From contig NZ_CALMHT010000073.1 in the NCBI RefSeq assembly GCF_937863835.1, positions 1 through 64,000 on the forward strand: a stretch of 64,000 bases of DNA, in the 5' to 3' direction. The DNA is from an uncultured Prevotella sp. (GTDB lineage Bacteria > Bacteroidota > Bacteroidia > Bacteroidales > Bacteroidaceae). Below the pieces are notes generated by a model that was not told the origin of the DNA, made no database searches, and saw only the letters and a list, made by a program, of their open reading frames with translations. Made by a program: the position numbers and the translations under genes. This document shows positions 1 through 8,647 of this stretch, in pieces (within the stretch, counting starts at the first letter, position 1; each line of letters starts with the position of its first letter).

Positions 1-28
1 TTTTGTGGTAAAAGCAAAGTAACTAAAA

Positions 29-59
29 AGGGCTGATTCCTGCAAATGGAACCAGCCCT
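29..59 (-). terminator. intrinsic terminator hairpin
   Basis: Arms 29-40 and 48-59 pair over 12 positions with one A:C mismatch around a 7-base loop. Read on the minus strand the stem is followed by a run of T. It could end a minus-strand transcript starting near 150 (see findings) or work in both directions for a plus-strand gene left of the window. Confidence 0.6.
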
Positions 60-361
60 AATTTTATGACTATTTTATTTTTTATCGGACAGCAATAATT
101 TAAAATACTATTCTTTGTACTGCCTTTTGTTTTGTCATGCACTTTGACATGGCAAAGCTACATTTGCGGTATCTAATATACGAATGGGTTAGAAAAAAAC
201 AGTGATTCTGACTCCTTAATCTATAAAAATGCCATGGAAACGCATCTTAATTGACAAAATTGCCTATATTTGCCTTCAATTCAATTCTTAATTGAAAAAA
301 TATGGCTAAAAATGCTTCATTACCAAACGTTCTAGAAATAATGATATTATAGACAAAAATC

Positions 362-384
362 CGACTTCAAGCAATTCTAAGTCG
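362..384 (-). terminator. terminator after mnmE
   Basis: A 6-bp stem (362-367 with 379-384) on the minus strand is followed by GATTTTTG, 10 bases downstream of the mnmE stop codon. Short stem, so moderate confidence. Confidence 0.5.
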
Positions 385-394
385 TTAATGTTTT

Positions 395-1765
395 CTATTT
401 TCCGATGCAGAAATGCGAAAAGATATTGCCCAGTACTTCATCGGTAGTCACTTCGCCTCCGACAATCTCGGCTAGGATATGAATGCAGTCGCGTAGGTCT
501 TCGCTGAGCAGGTCGCCGGATAGGTTGGCATTCAGTCCTTCGATGACTCTGCTTATGCTGTCGTGCGAACGTAGGAGGGCATCATAATGTCTGGCATTTG
601 TGATAATGACATCGTTGGCTTTTATCTCTGGAATATCTGATGCGGTGTAGATGGCATTTTCAAGTGTATCTATGTTGGTGCCAAACTTTGCACTGATTTT
701 GATGGTATGGGGAAGTGATGGACTGCTTGGTGCGGCAGTGGCTTCTTTTTGTTCTTTATCTATCTTGTTTTCTACAATAATCAGTTTTTTACCGGTCGTC
801 TTCGCGTTGATTTCTTCTATCTCTTCGGCAGACGGTACAGAATCGATAAGCCACAAGACGATAGCGGCTTCATCGAGTTTCTTATAGGTGCGCTCGATAC
901 CCAGTCGCTCTATCTCATCGTCGGTATGGCGCAGTCCGGCTGTATCGATAAAGCGGAATGTTACACCGTTTATCTGTGTGGTGTCTTCTATGACATCACG
1001 TGTGGTACCGTGGATACTGCTCACGATCGCCTTATCTTCGTGAAGCAGACGGTTGAGCAGTGTACTCTTGCCTACATTGGTCTTGCCGATGATGGCTACA
1101 GGGATTCCTTCTTTCAGCGCTTTGCCTGTCTCGAACGAGTGGGCGAGGGTGGTGATTCTTTCATCTATCTGACGTGCCAGATTCAACAGTTGACCGCGGT
1201 CGGCAAAGTTGACATCCTGATCGCTGAAATCCAGTTCCAGTTCGAGCATAGACGTGATTTTGAGCAACTGACTGCGTAGTTGTGCCAGTTCATTGGAGAA
1301 ATTGCCGCGCAACTGTCCCAGGGCTATCTGGTGCGTCGCCTTGTTGGATGCCGCAATCAGGTCGGCTACCGCTTCAGCCTGACTGAGGTCCATCTTCCCG
1401 TTGAGGAAAGCGCGTTGCGTGTATTCACCTGGCTGGGCCTGTCGGCATCCGTTCTGTATCAGCAGTTCGAGTATCTTACTGATGATATATCGGGAGCAGT
1501 GGCATGATATCTCTGTACTGTCTTCGCCTGTGTATGAATGTGGCGCGCGGAATACCGATATCAGTACATCGTCGATGGTATTGCCTTCGCTGTCTTTTAT
1601 CTCGCCATAATGTATGGTCTGCGGTCTGGCGTCGGCAATCGACTTACTGAAAATCTTGCCTGTTATTGTTATAGCGTCCGCACCCGATACTCGGATGATG
1701 CCGATGGCACCACCTGTGGCGGTGGCGAGGGCGCAGATTGTTTCGTTGTGGAAATTGTTCATCAA
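395..1765 (-). CDS. mnmE: tRNA modification GTPase MnmE
   Basis: MnmE (TrmE) works with MnmG in the cytoplasm to add the carboxymethylaminomethyl-type group to wobble uridine 34 of several tRNAs. At 456 residues it has the family's normal length. An N-terminal folate-binding domain (about 1-120) is followed by a helical domain into which a Ras-like G domain is inserted. The P-loop GKTNVGKS is at 227-234, and DTAG and NKID motifs follow. The protein ends in the diagnostic CIGK tail (453-456) with the conserved cysteine. The start is one of two adjacent ATG codons, three bases after the stop of the upstream nucleoside phosphorylase gene, so the two are almost certainly co-transcribed. Nothing is unusual in the sequence. 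Confidence 0.97.
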   Translation of the reverse strand: MMNNFHNETICALATATGGAIGIIRVSGADAITITGKIFSKSIADARPQTIHYGEIKDSEGNTIDDVLISVFRAPHSYTGEDSTEISCHCSRYIISKILELLIQNGCRQAQPGEYTQRAFLNGKMDLSQAEAVADLIAASNKATHQIALGQLRGNFSNELAQLRSQLLKITSMLELELDFSDQDVNFADRGQLLNLARQIDERITTLAHSFETGKALKEGIPVAIIGKTNVGKSTLLNRLLHEDKAIVSSIHGTTRDVIEDTTQINGVTFRFIDTAGLRHTDDEIERLGIERTYKKLDEAAIVLWLIDSVPSAEEIEEINAKTTGKKLIIVENKIDKEQKEATAAPSSPSLPHTIKISAKFGTNIDTLENAIYTASDIPEIKANDVIITNARHYDALLRSHDSISRVIEGLNANLSGDLLSEDLRDCIHILAEIVGGEVTTDEVLGNIFSHFCIGK

Positions 1766-1768
1766 TTT

Positions 1769-2644
1769 TTATATTCTATCCAGGACGCGACCGATCAGTC
1801 CGTCTATGTCATTCTTATATGCTGTTTCTGCTTTCTTGGCGCGGCGGTTGGCGATAACCATACAACAGGTCATGGCTTTATGACCGAGCAGACGTGCCAG
1901 TCCTGCCAGTGCACTGCTCTCCATTTCGAAGTTGGTGATGCGCAGTCCGTTGTACTCGAAACTTTCCACTTTCTCGTTTTGTGTGGGGTCGGCGAGTGGT
2001 ATACGGAGTTCACGGCCTTGCGGACCGAAGAAACCGCCGCAGGCAATGGTGATGCCTCGTACCATATCATCGCCGGCGATACGGTCGATGAGTTCGGCAT
2101 TGGCGTCAATCACGTATGGCGCACATAACAGCGGGTTCCAGTTCATGTGTTTCTTGAACGCGGCTTCGAGAGGGAGGTCGCATACCTCATTACGTCCGGC
2201 GTAGAAATTGAGCAGTCCGTCGAAACCGATGCTCTTGACCGATGCTATATAGGTGCCGGTAGGCGTGTTCTCCTGCAATCCTCCGCATGTGCCCACACGT
2301 ACCAGGGTGAGCGACTTGAGCGTATCTTTCTCTTCGCGTGTCTTGAAGTCGATATTAGCCAATGCGTCTATTTCATTGAGCACGATATCGATGTTGTCGC
2401 ATCCGATACCGGTACTGAGTACGGTGAGCCGTTTACCTTTGTATATACCGGTGATGGTGTGAAACTCTCGACTGCTCACCTCGCATTCCTGACTGTCGAA
2501 ATGGGATGCGACGAGCGAAACACGTCCCGGGTCGCCCACAAGTATGATTTTGTCGGCTAGTTGTTCCGGACGCAGATGTAGATGGAAAATACTTCCGTCT
2601 TCATTTATAAGCAGTTCTGATTCTGCAAAATACTTTTTCATCAT
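1769..2644 (-). CDS. nucleoside phosphorylase (uridine phosphorylase family)
   Basis: A 291-residue member of the PNP/UDP phosphorylase superfamily, which splits nucleosides with phosphate into the base and ribose-1-phosphate in salvage. Visible family signatures are the phosphate-binding VGDPGRV near residue 37, the STGIGCDN loop, RVGTCGG, and FEMESSALA near the C-terminus with the Glu-Met-Glu that binds the ribose. Closest in style to Bacteroidetes proteins annotated as uridine phosphorylase; the exact base specificity cannot be read from the sequence. An AGGAG stretch lies six bases before the first of two adjacent ATG codons, unusual for this genome, and a consensus -7 box lies 26 bases upstream. 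mnmE follows after 3 bases. Confidence 0.85.
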   Translation of the reverse strand: MMKKYFAESELLINEDGSIFHLHLRPEQLADKIILVGDPGRVSLVASHFDSQECEVSSREFHTITGIYKGKRLTVLSTGIGCDNIDIVLNEIDALANIDFKTREEKDTLKSLTLVRVGTCGGLQENTPTGTYIASVKSIGFDGLLNFYAGRNEVCDLPLEAAFKKHMNWNPLLCAPYVIDANAELIDRIAGDDMVRGITIACGGFFGPQGRELRIPLADPTQNEKVESFEYNGLRITNFEMESSALAGLARLLGHKAMTCCMVIANRRAKKAETAYKNDIDGLIGRVLDRI

Positions 2645-2669
2645 GATTTTCTCCTATTTGTCTGAAAGA

Positions 2670-2677
2670 CAAAGATA
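2670..2677 (-). promoter_or_regulatory. -7 promoter element for nucleoside phosphorylase-mnmE
   Basis: Minus-strand TATCTTTG matches the Bacteroidetes -7 consensus TAnnTTTG. No clear TTTG lies 19-21 bases upstream, so only half of the promoter is well supported. Confidence 0.5.
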
Positions 2678-2717
2678 CACAAATGTTTCTGAATAATGGT
2701 CGTATTAACAAAGATTA

Positions 2718-3458
2718 TCAACCTTCAATCAGTTTTCCTTCGCTTTCGAGACTGTTCCAGATAGAGTAACGTGCTTCGGGATTCATCCGTTCTATTTCTT
2801 CGAAGAGTCTGCTGATTTCACTTCTGTGCGAGTCGTTCTCGTATGGACATTGCTTGATTTGTTTCTGGTATCCCTGTTGTTCGGCATATTGTCGGATGTC
2901 TGCTTCTTCTTCCAGACATAGCGGACGGATCAGGGTGACAGGCATCTTCTTGAATTTGAGTTTGACGGGCATGGTAGAGAAGTGACCTTGGAATATCTCG
3001 TTCATCAACGTGGTATGTATGATATCATCCTGATGATGACCGAGGGCTATCTTGTTGCATCCTAATTCCTGTGCAAGATTGAATATCTGTTTACGACGGT
3101 TCCATGAACAGAGGAAACAGGGTGACTTCCGCTTGTCCGTGCTGGCATCAAAACCGGTCGTGAGAATATGCAACGGAACATCGAATCTGTCGGCAAACGA
3201 CTGCAGGTAATCCGTACTGGTTTCGTATTTGATATTTTCCATACGAATATGTACGGCTTCGACCTTAAAGTTTGGTCTTTGTATTTTAGCTCTTCTGGCT
3301 AGCATTTCCAACAGACAAAGCGAATCCTTGCCACCAGACAGACCAATCAGGATATAGTCTTCGTCATCGATAAGATTATAATCGGAAAGCGCTTTACGAA
3401 AGCGACTTATGATTTTTCGTTCCAGTTTTTGTTCGTCTGTTGGAATGGGCATGGTCAC
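2718..3458 (-). CDS. TtcA-family tRNA thiolation enzyme
   Basis: A 246-residue PP-loop ATPase of the TtcA/TtuA group, which adenylates a tRNA base and replaces an oxygen with sulfur; TtcA itself makes 2-thiocytidine at position 32. The PP-loop SGGKDS is at about residues 42-47. A CFLC motif near residue 118 and a cysteine in KQCPYEN in the last quarter fit the three cysteines that hold the iron-sulfur cluster in this family. GHHQDD is the second conserved block. The family in proteobacteria is longer (about 310), but short Bacteroidetes versions are normal. It follows the DUF486 gene by 12 bases. The start used is the first ATG; an internal Met two codons later is equally possible. Confidence 0.85.
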   Translation of the reverse strand: MTMPIPTDEQKLERKIISRFRKALSDYNLIDDEDYILIGLSGGKDSLCLLEMLARRAKIQRPNFKVEAVHIRMENIKYETSTDYLQSFADRFDVPLHILTTGFDASTDKRKSPCFLCSWNRRKQIFNLAQELGCNKIALGHHQDDIIHTTLMNEIFQGHFSTMPVKLKFKKMPVTLIRPLCLEEEADIRQYAEQQGYQKQIKQCPYENDSHRSEISRLFEEIERMNPEARYSIWNSLESEGKLIEG

Positions 3459-3470
3459 TGTATGGAAAAA

Positions 3471-3839
3471 CTATTTCAGGAAAACAAGATAGACGGCTGC
3501 AATCAGTAGCGCGAATGCTGCATAATGGTTCCAATGCAGTCCTTGATTCTGAAACATAATGTTTACAATTACCGAGAATACGATGAGGCTGATGCACTCT
3601 TGTATCACCTTCAGTTGAACAAGATTGTAAGGGCCACCGTTGCCATTGAATCCTAACCGGTTGGCGGGAACCTGACAACAATACTCGAAGAAAGCGATGC
3701 CCCACGAGAACGCAATGACAGCAATGAGAGGCCAGTGACTGCTGACACCCGACTGTTGTAATTTTAAATGCCCGTACCAGGCAAGTGTCATAAACACATT
3801 ACTTAGTACGAGCAGTATAATCGTATAAAGACCGTTCAC
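3471..3839 (-). CDS. DMT-family small membrane protein (DUF486)
   Basis: A 122-residue protein with four predicted membrane helices (about 3-22, 36-55, 76-96, 103-121), resembling the DUF486/DMT family of short drug/metabolite-transporter-like proteins of unknown substrate. The start is a GTG codon (3837-3839) directly abutting the stop of the preceding oxidoreductase gene with no intervening base, which implies translational coupling. No ATG gives a full first helix. Function is not known; only family membership and inner-membrane location are supported. Confidence 0.75.
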   Translation of the reverse strand: MNGLYTIILLVLSNVFMTLAWYGHLKLQQSGVSSHWPLIAVIAFSWGIAFFEYCCQVPANRLGFNGNGGPYNLVQLKVIQECISLIVFSVIVNIMFQNQGLHWNHYAAFALLIAAVYLVFLK

Positions 3840-6191
3840 TTATTTCTTCTGTAGTTGAATATCCATATTAGCCGCAGCCTTGCGACCGTCGCCCATAGCC
3901 AGGATAACAGTGGCTCCACCGCGAACGATATCACCACCGGCATAGAGTTCCGGACGTGATGACTGCATCTCGTCATTGACGACAATTGTATTCTTACGCC
4001 CCAGTTCCAGTCCTTCTACAGACTTGGGAACGAGTGGGTTAGGAGATACACCTACAGCAACAATCACCTGGTCGGCATCGAGCGTCTTGGTCTGACCTTC
4101 AATAGGTTCAGGACGACGACGACCGCTGGCATCAGGTTCACCGAGTTGCATCACCTGCAATACGGCCTGTTTCACGGCACCCTTTTCATCAGCAATATAT
4201 TCCATCGGATTATGCAGCGTAAGGAAGTTGATACCTTCCTCTTTAGCGTGCTTAACCTCTTCGAGACGTGCAGGCATCTCTTCTTCAGAACGACGATATA
4301 CCAATGTCACGTTAGCGCCCAGTCGTTTGGCTGTACGGGCAGAGTCCATCGCTGTATTGCCGCCACCGACGACAATCACGTTCTTTCCGAGATTGATAGG
4401 TGTATCCGTCATAGGATTGGCGGCATCCATCAGGTTCACACGGGTAAGATATTCGTTGGACGACATGATATTGATAGCATTCTCTCCAGGGATATCCATG
4501 AAGTTGGGCAGACCTGCACCTGAACCGACGAAGATTCCTTTGAAACCACTCTTTTCAAGTTGGTCAATGGATATAGTCTTGCCTACGATACAGTCGGTCT
4601 GGAAGTGGACACCCATCTTTTTCAGGTTGTCAATCTCCACGTCTACAATCTTGTTGGGCAGACGGAATTCAGGTATACCATATTTCAGTACACCGCCAAT
4701 CTCGTGTAATGCCTCGAATACATAAACATCGTATCCTTTCTTAGCCATATCACCGGCGAAACTCAGTCCTGACGGACCGGAACCTACGACAGCGACCTTG
4801 ATGCCGTTGGACGGTGCAATCTCAGGAAGAGAAATGTTACCGCTTTCACGTTCATAATCGGCAGCAAAACGTTCCAGATAACCGATAGCTACAGCCGGTT
4901 CGTTCATCTTCAGGTGGATACACTTGCTCTCGCACTGTTTCTCCTGTGGACATACACGTCCGCAAACAGCAGGTAGGGCTGAGGTGTCCTTCAGTACTTT
5001 GGCAGCAGCAAGGAATTGTCCACGCTCGATATTCTTCACGAACGAAGGTATGTTGATACTTACCGGGCAACCTTCCATACAGGTAGGTTTGGCACAGTCG
5101 AGACAACGTTTTGCCTCTGTCAGAGCCATTTCCTTGGTAAGTCCTTGGTTCACTTCCTCCAGACGGGTAGTGGCACGATATACAGGGTCTAATTCAGGCA
5201 TGGAAACACGCTTGATAGCCGTGCGCTCCTTTGGTTTCATGGAAGCACGCAGTTCCTTACGCCATTCGGCATTACGGTCTGTAAGCACTTCGATGGAATC
5301 GTCTGTGGGTTCTACATCCATATTGATGGCGGTAGCCTTATTGCTTACCTGGTCATCCGTAACACTGTCAAGATGCTCCTGATAATGTTCCATCTCATCC
5401 CGTTCCACACCTTTGAAGGTTCCCATGCGTTTGAACATTTCGTCCCAATCTACAAGGGCTCCGTCAAACTCAGGTCCGTCGATACAAACGAATTTAGTCT
5501 TTCCGCCGATTGTAAGACGACATGCACCGCACATACCGGTACCGTCGACCATGATGGTATTGAGAGATACGTCTGTAGGCAAGTTGTATTTCTGGGTGAG
5601 CAGGCAACTGAATTTCATCATGATAGGAGGACCGATAGCAAATACTTTATCGATATGCTCCTGGTTGATAAACTTCTCTATACCTACTGTCACGACTCCC
5701 TTTTCACCCTTAGAACCATCATCTGTCATGACGATAGTCTCGTCACTGTTGGCACGGACCTGGTCTTCGAGAATGATAAGATCTTTGTTGCGGCCTGCCA
5801 TAACAGACAATACTCTGTTGCCGGCAGCCTTCAGCGCCTTGATGATAGGAAGCATAGGGGCTACGCCTACACCACCACCTGCACAAATCACAGTACCGAA
5901 ATTCTCAATGTGAGTAGGATTACCCAACGGCCCTACCACGTCTGTCACATAGTCGCCTACATTCAGATTGCACAGTTTGGTAGATGAGAGTCCTACCTCT
6001 TGTACCACAATAGTGATGGTTCCCTTCTCGATATCGGCATCGGCAATCGTAAGAGGCATACGTTCTCCCTTGTTACCGACACGGATGATTACAAAGTTGC
6101 CCGCTTTGCGGCTTTTTGCAATCAGCGGAGCTTCTATTTCAAAGAGATAAACTTTCTCGGAAAACTGCTCCTTGCGGATGATTTTATTCAT
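3840..6191 (-). CDS. fused NfnA-NfnB-like ferredoxin/NAD(P)H oxidoreductase (GltA/SudAB family)
   Basis: A 783-residue fusion. Residues 1 to about 280 are a ferredoxin-reductase-like subunit (DHODB electron-transfer/SudB/NfnA type) with an FAD/NAD fold and a C-terminal 2Fe-2S motif around CGACRLTIGGKTKFVC. From about 320 onward it is a glutamate-synthase small-subunit-like protein (GltA/SudA/NfnB): a cysteine-rich N-terminal cluster region (CLDCAKPTCMEGCP and CGRVCPQEKQCESKC), then two Rossmann motifs, VVGSGPSGLS and VVGGGNTAMDS. In anaerobes this pair is typically an electron-bifurcating NADH-dependent ferredoxin:NADP+ oxidoreductase; databases often label the fusion as glutamate synthase. 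The context with PFOR elsewhere in the window favours the Nfn role (inference). It lies 45 bases after serS and abuts the DUF486 gene. Confidence 0.85.
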   Translation of the reverse strand: MNKIIRKEQFSEKVYLFEIEAPLIAKSRKAGNFVIIRVGNKGERMPLTIADADIEKGTITIVVQEVGLSSTKLCNLNVGDYVTDVVGPLGNPTHIENFGTVICAGGGVGVAPMLPIIKALKAAGNRVLSVMAGRNKDLIILEDQVRANSDETIVMTDDGSKGEKGVVTVGIEKFINQEHIDKVFAIGPPIMMKFSCLLTQKYNLPTDVSLNTIMVDGTGMCGACRLTIGGKTKFVCIDGPEFDGALVDWDEMFKRMGTFKGVERDEMEHYQEHLDSVTDDQVSNKATAINMDVEPTDDSIEVLTDRNAEWRKELRASMKPKERTAIKRVSMPELDPVYRATTRLEEVNQGLTKEMALTEAKRCLDCAKPTCMEGCPVSINIPSFVKNIERGQFLAAAKVLKDTSALPAVCGRVCPQEKQCESKCIHLKMNEPAVAIGYLERFAADYERESGNISLPEIAPSNGIKVAVVGSGPSGLSFAGDMAKKGYDVYVFEALHEIGGVLKYGIPEFRLPNKIVDVEIDNLKKMGVHFQTDCIVGKTISIDQLEKSGFKGIFVGSGAGLPNFMDIPGENAINIMSSNEYLTRVNLMDAANPMTDTPINLGKNVIVVGGGNTAMDSARTAKRLGANVTLVYRRSEEEMPARLEEVKHAKEEGINFLTLHNPMEYIADEKGAVKQAVLQVMQLGEPDASGRRRPEPIEGQTKTLDADQVIVAVGVSPNPLVPKSVEGLELGRKNTIVVNDEMQSSRPELYAGGDIVRGGATVILAMGDGRKAAANMDIQLQKK

Positions 6192-6236
6192 AACTTAGAT
6201 GTTGTTTGTATGAGTTGATATTTGTGTTGTTTATAT

Positions 6237-7526
6237 TTAGAAGTTTTTGTCGTCAATCATTTCAAAACCACAGTAAGGTACCAGAACTTTCGGTACACGG
6301 ATACCCTCAGGTGTCTGATTGTTCTCCAAAATACTGGCAACGATACGTGGCAAAGCAAGAGCTGAACCGTTCAGTGTATGGCATAGTTCGATCTTCTTTG
6401 TTTCAGCGTTGCGATAACGGCATTTCAGACGGTTGGCCTGATAACTTTCGAAATTGGATACGGATGAAACTTCAAGCCATCTCTTCTGTGCACCACTCCA
6501 AACTTCAAAGTCGTAGCAGATAGCGGATGTGAAACTCATATCACCGCCGCAGAGACGCAGTATGTGATAGGGTAATTCCAATTTCTTACATAGTCCTTCC
6601 ACATGTTCGAGCATCTCATTCAGAGAAGTATAAGAATGTTCAGGAGTGTCTATGCGTACTATCTCAACCTTGTCAAACTGATGCAGACGGTTCAGTCCGC
6701 GTACATCCTTTCCGTAAGAACCGGCTTCACGACGGAAACATGCGGAATAAGCACAACGCTTGATAGGCAGATCTTTTTCGTCGAGAATCTCATCACGGAA
6801 GATATTTGTTACAGGTACCTCTGCCGTAGGAATAAGGAAAAGGTTGTCAACCTCGCAATGATACATCTGTCCTTCTTTGTCAGGCAACTGGCCTGTACCG
6901 TAACCTGAAGCTTCGTTTACTACATAGGGAGGTTGAACTTCCAAATAACCGCTCTTACGCGCCTCTTCCAGGAAAAATGCCTCAAGAGCACGCTGCAAAC
7001 GAGCCATCTTGCCGATATATACCGGGAATCCGGCACCAGTTATCTTCACACCGAGGTCAAAATCAATCAGATTATATTTTTTGCAGAGGTCCCAATGACA
7101 CATTGCGTCTTCGGGGAGATTAGGCATCGGACCACCTTCTTTTACCACCACATTGTCTTCAGCACCGGCACCTTCAGGTACATCGTCATTAGGAATGTTA
7201 GGTATCGTGCAAAGCAAGTCGATCAGCTCTTTCTGGGCCTGGTCCATCTCTTCCTGATAACCCTTATTGGAATCTTTAAGAGCGGCAACCTGCTCTTTTA
7301 TCTTGTTAGCTTCATCCTTTTTACCCTCTTTCATAAGAGAACCGATACTGGATGATAGTTGATTGGCTTCCTGTTTGTTCTTGTCTAGTTTAACTTGAGC
7401 CTCACGACGTTTTTTGTCAATCGCGAGCACATTATCAATGGCTTCCTTGGCACCTTTGAAGTGCTTTTTCTCTAAGCCTTTAATCACACGTTCAGTTTCC
7501 TCACTGATGAGTTTGAGTGTAAGCAT
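6237..7526 (-). CDS. serS: serine--tRNA ligase
   Basis: Seryl-tRNA synthetase, class II, 429 residues, normal length. The N-terminal 110 residues form the long antiparallel coiled coil that grips the tRNASer variable arm (charged heptads from 10 to 100). The catalytic core shows motif 2 (FRREAGSYGKDVRG) with the GLNRLHQFDKVE block, and motif 3 (NGSALALPRIVASILENNQ). A TATCTTTG -7 box lies 35 bases before the ATG. Downstream after 45 bases is the NfnAB fusion, which lacks a recognisable promoter of its own, so the serS promoter may serve the whole run down to the TtcA-like gene. Confidence 0.98.
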   Translation of the reverse strand: MLTLKLISEETERVIKGLEKKHFKGAKEAIDNVLAIDKKRREAQVKLDKNKQEANQLSSSIGSLMKEGKKDEANKIKEQVAALKDSNKGYQEEMDQAQKELIDLLCTIPNIPNDDVPEGAGAEDNVVVKEGGPMPNLPEDAMCHWDLCKKYNLIDFDLGVKITGAGFPVYIGKMARLQRALEAFFLEEARKSGYLEVQPPYVVNEASGYGTGQLPDKEGQMYHCEVDNLFLIPTAEVPVTNIFRDEILDEKDLPIKRCAYSACFRREAGSYGKDVRGLNRLHQFDKVEIVRIDTPEHSYTSLNEMLEHVEGLCKKLELPYHILRLCGGDMSFTSAICYDFEVWSGAQKRWLEVSSVSNFESYQANRLKCRYRNAETKKIELCHTLNGSALALPRIVASILENNQTPEGIRVPKVLVPYCGFEMIDDKNF

Positions 7527-7560
7527 AGCTATTTTTATTTTATATTAATATAATTGCTTG

Positions 7561-7568
7561 CAAAGATA
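7561..7568 (-). promoter_or_regulatory. -7 promoter element for serS
   Basis: Minus-strand TATCTTTG, a perfect TAnnTTTG match, 35 bases upstream of the serS ATG. The -33 region is A/T-rich without an exact TTTG at the right distance. Confidence 0.5.
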
Positions 7569-7668
7569 ATTAATTTAATCGAGAATAGAAAATCGAAAAA
7601 AGAGAATTTTCAATTATAGTATGTAAAACCTTGTATCGTACTGGTTTCAGTGGATATAAGAAAAGCAA

Positions 7669-7700
7669 AAATCCCAAATCTCCGTGGAGAAATGGGATTT
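7669..7700 (-). terminator. terminator of the rplU-rpmA operon
   Basis: Arms 7669-7683 and 7686-7700 pair with two A:A mismatches in the middle. On the minus strand the stem is followed by TTTTTGCTTTTC. It lies 44 bases beyond the rpmA stop codon. Confidence 0.8.
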
Positions 7701-7743
7701 ATGTTGTTTGTTTGGAATAATTTTTTAAAACTCTCGGTTTTAT

Positions 7744-8007
7744 TTAGGCTTCAGCATTTGGGATAACTGAAACGACGCTCTTGTCTTTGCGTCCTTTCTT
7801 GAAGTTAACAACACCATCTGCAAGAGCATATAGTGTATCGTCTTTACCGATACCTACATTCTCACCTGGATTGTGTTTTGTACCACGCTGACGAACGATA
7901 ATGTTACCAGCGATAACTTTCTGTCCGCCCCAAATTTTAACGCCTAATCTCTGTGAAGCTGATTCACGGCCGTTCTTAGAACTACCAACACCTTTCTTAT
8001 GTGCCAT
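7744..8007 (-). CDS. rpmA: 50S ribosomal protein bL27
   Basis: bL27, 87 residues, sits near the peptidyl-transferase centre of the large subunit. The start [16 protein letters not shown] is the canonical N-terminus without the extra cleaved leader found in Firmicutes. [20 protein letters not shown] and the GKDDTLYAL block are diagnostic. It follows rplU by 19 bases. A full AGGAGG lies eight bases before the ATG, one of the few real Shine-Dalgarno sites in this window. Confidence 0.98.
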   Translation of the reverse strand: MAHKKGVGSSKNGRESASQRLGVKIWGGQKVIAGNIIVRQRGTKHNPGENVGIGKDDTLYALADGVVNFKKGRKDKSVVSVIPNAEA

Positions 8008-8026
8008 TTCTTCTTCCTCCTAAAAT

Positions 8027-8344
8027 TTAAGCGATTACTTGTTTGATTTCTACTTGTGTGAATTGTTCACGATGACCGTTGCGTTTACGCTCATCCTTAC
8101 GACGTTTCATCTTGAAAACGATGACCTTGTCACCTTTTACCAATGGTGAAACTACTTCACAAACTACTTTTGCACCTTCTACTGTCGGTGCACCGACCTG
8201 TACATTACCATCGTTATCAACGAGGAGTACTTTGTCAAATTCAACAGACTGGCCTTCTTTAGCATCTTTAATGTGATGAACAAACAATTTCTTGCCTTGT
8301 TCTGCCTTGAACTGCTGACCGTTAATTTCTACAATTGCGTACAT
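8027..8344 (-). CDS. rplU: 50S ribosomal protein bL21
   Basis: bL21, 105 residues, a primary 23S rRNA-binding protein of the large subunit. It begins [18 protein letters not shown], and the C-terminal [19 protein letters not shown] is the conserved basic tail. First gene of the rplU-rpmA pair. The mRNA would have a leader of about 75 bases from the strong promoter at 8429-8460; whether that leader regulates bL21 synthesis cannot be decided from sequence alone. Confidence 0.98.
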   Translation of the reverse strand: MYAIVEINGQQFKAEQGKKLFVHHIKDAKEGQSVEFDKVLLVDNDGNVQVGAPTVEGAKVVCEVVSPLVKGDKVIVFKMKRRKDERKRNGHREQFTQVEIKQVIA

Positions 8345-8428
8345 ATTATTATGTTAAACGGGTTTTTCCGTAAGGCGGATATGCTTTATGCCATCACTTC
8401 TTTGAGCCTCCACGGACTAAATCGGGCG

Positions 8429-8460
8429 CAAAGTTACAACTATTTTTTATTCTGTCCAAA
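8429..8460 (-). promoter_or_regulatory. promoter of rplU-rpmA
   Basis: Minus-strand -33 TTTG (8457-8460), exactly 20 bases, then -7 TAACTTTG (8429-8436). Both boxes match the Bacteroidetes primary sigma consensus exactly. Confidence 0.8.
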
Positions 8461-8512
8461 TATTTTTGTCGAAAAATAGGTTTATGATGTAAAACCATCT
8501 GTTTTAAGAAAT

Positions 8513-8610
8513 ATCTATAAAAACAAAGCGATTGCCTTCTCAGGTAATCGCTTCATATCTTCAATAGGTATTAGTTTCCTTTAAGGTAAAAAGATTGTTT
8601 TCAGGATAAC
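8513..8610 (-). ncRNA. candidate small RNA of about 95 nt
   Basis: A minus-strand promoter with perfect -33 TTTG and -7 TATCTTTG boxes 20 bases apart points into a short non-coding stretch that ends in a 12-bp hairpin (8526-8537 with 8542-8553, TCTC loop, one G:U pair) followed by a U-rich tract. The expected transcript runs from about 8610 to about 8513. A 13-codon frame beginning inside (ATG at 8558-8556) would have to be translated through the terminator stem, so RNA is the simpler reading. No Rfam family is recognised. Confidence 0.55.
8526..8553 (-). terminator. terminator of the candidate sRNA
   Basis: A 12-bp stem with one G:U pair and a 4-base TCTC loop. On the minus strand the stem is followed by TGTTTTTA. 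No minus-strand gene lies upstream of it other than the candidate sRNA. Confidence 0.75.
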
Positions 8611-8615
8611 GATTG

Positions 8616-8647
8616 CAAAGATATAGGTTTTTTTTAGAACTAACAAA
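8616..8647 (-). promoter_or_regulatory. promoter of the candidate sRNA
   Basis: Minus-strand TTTG (8644-8647), 20 bases, TATCTTTG (8616-8623): the full Bacteroidetes consensus, about 270 bases from the nearest start codon downstream of it. Confidence 0.7.

Larger units (their letters stand above)
1..394. other. intergenic region at left edge
   Basis: No convincing gene lies here. It holds a strong hairpin at 29-59, a second hairpin at 362-384 just after mnmE, and two -7-like boxes on the plus strand (TACATTTG at 159-166, TATATTTG at 265-272) without well-spaced -33 partners. On the minus strand there is TAGCTTTG (153-160). The only plus-strand reading frame after the boxes, at 302-352, is 16 codons and not credible as a gene. 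Confidence 0.6.

Noticed and set aside
302..352. 16-codon plus-strand frame after a TATATTTG box near mnmE
   Set aside because: Too short, no conserved features, no well-placed -33 box, and it runs into the mnmE terminator.
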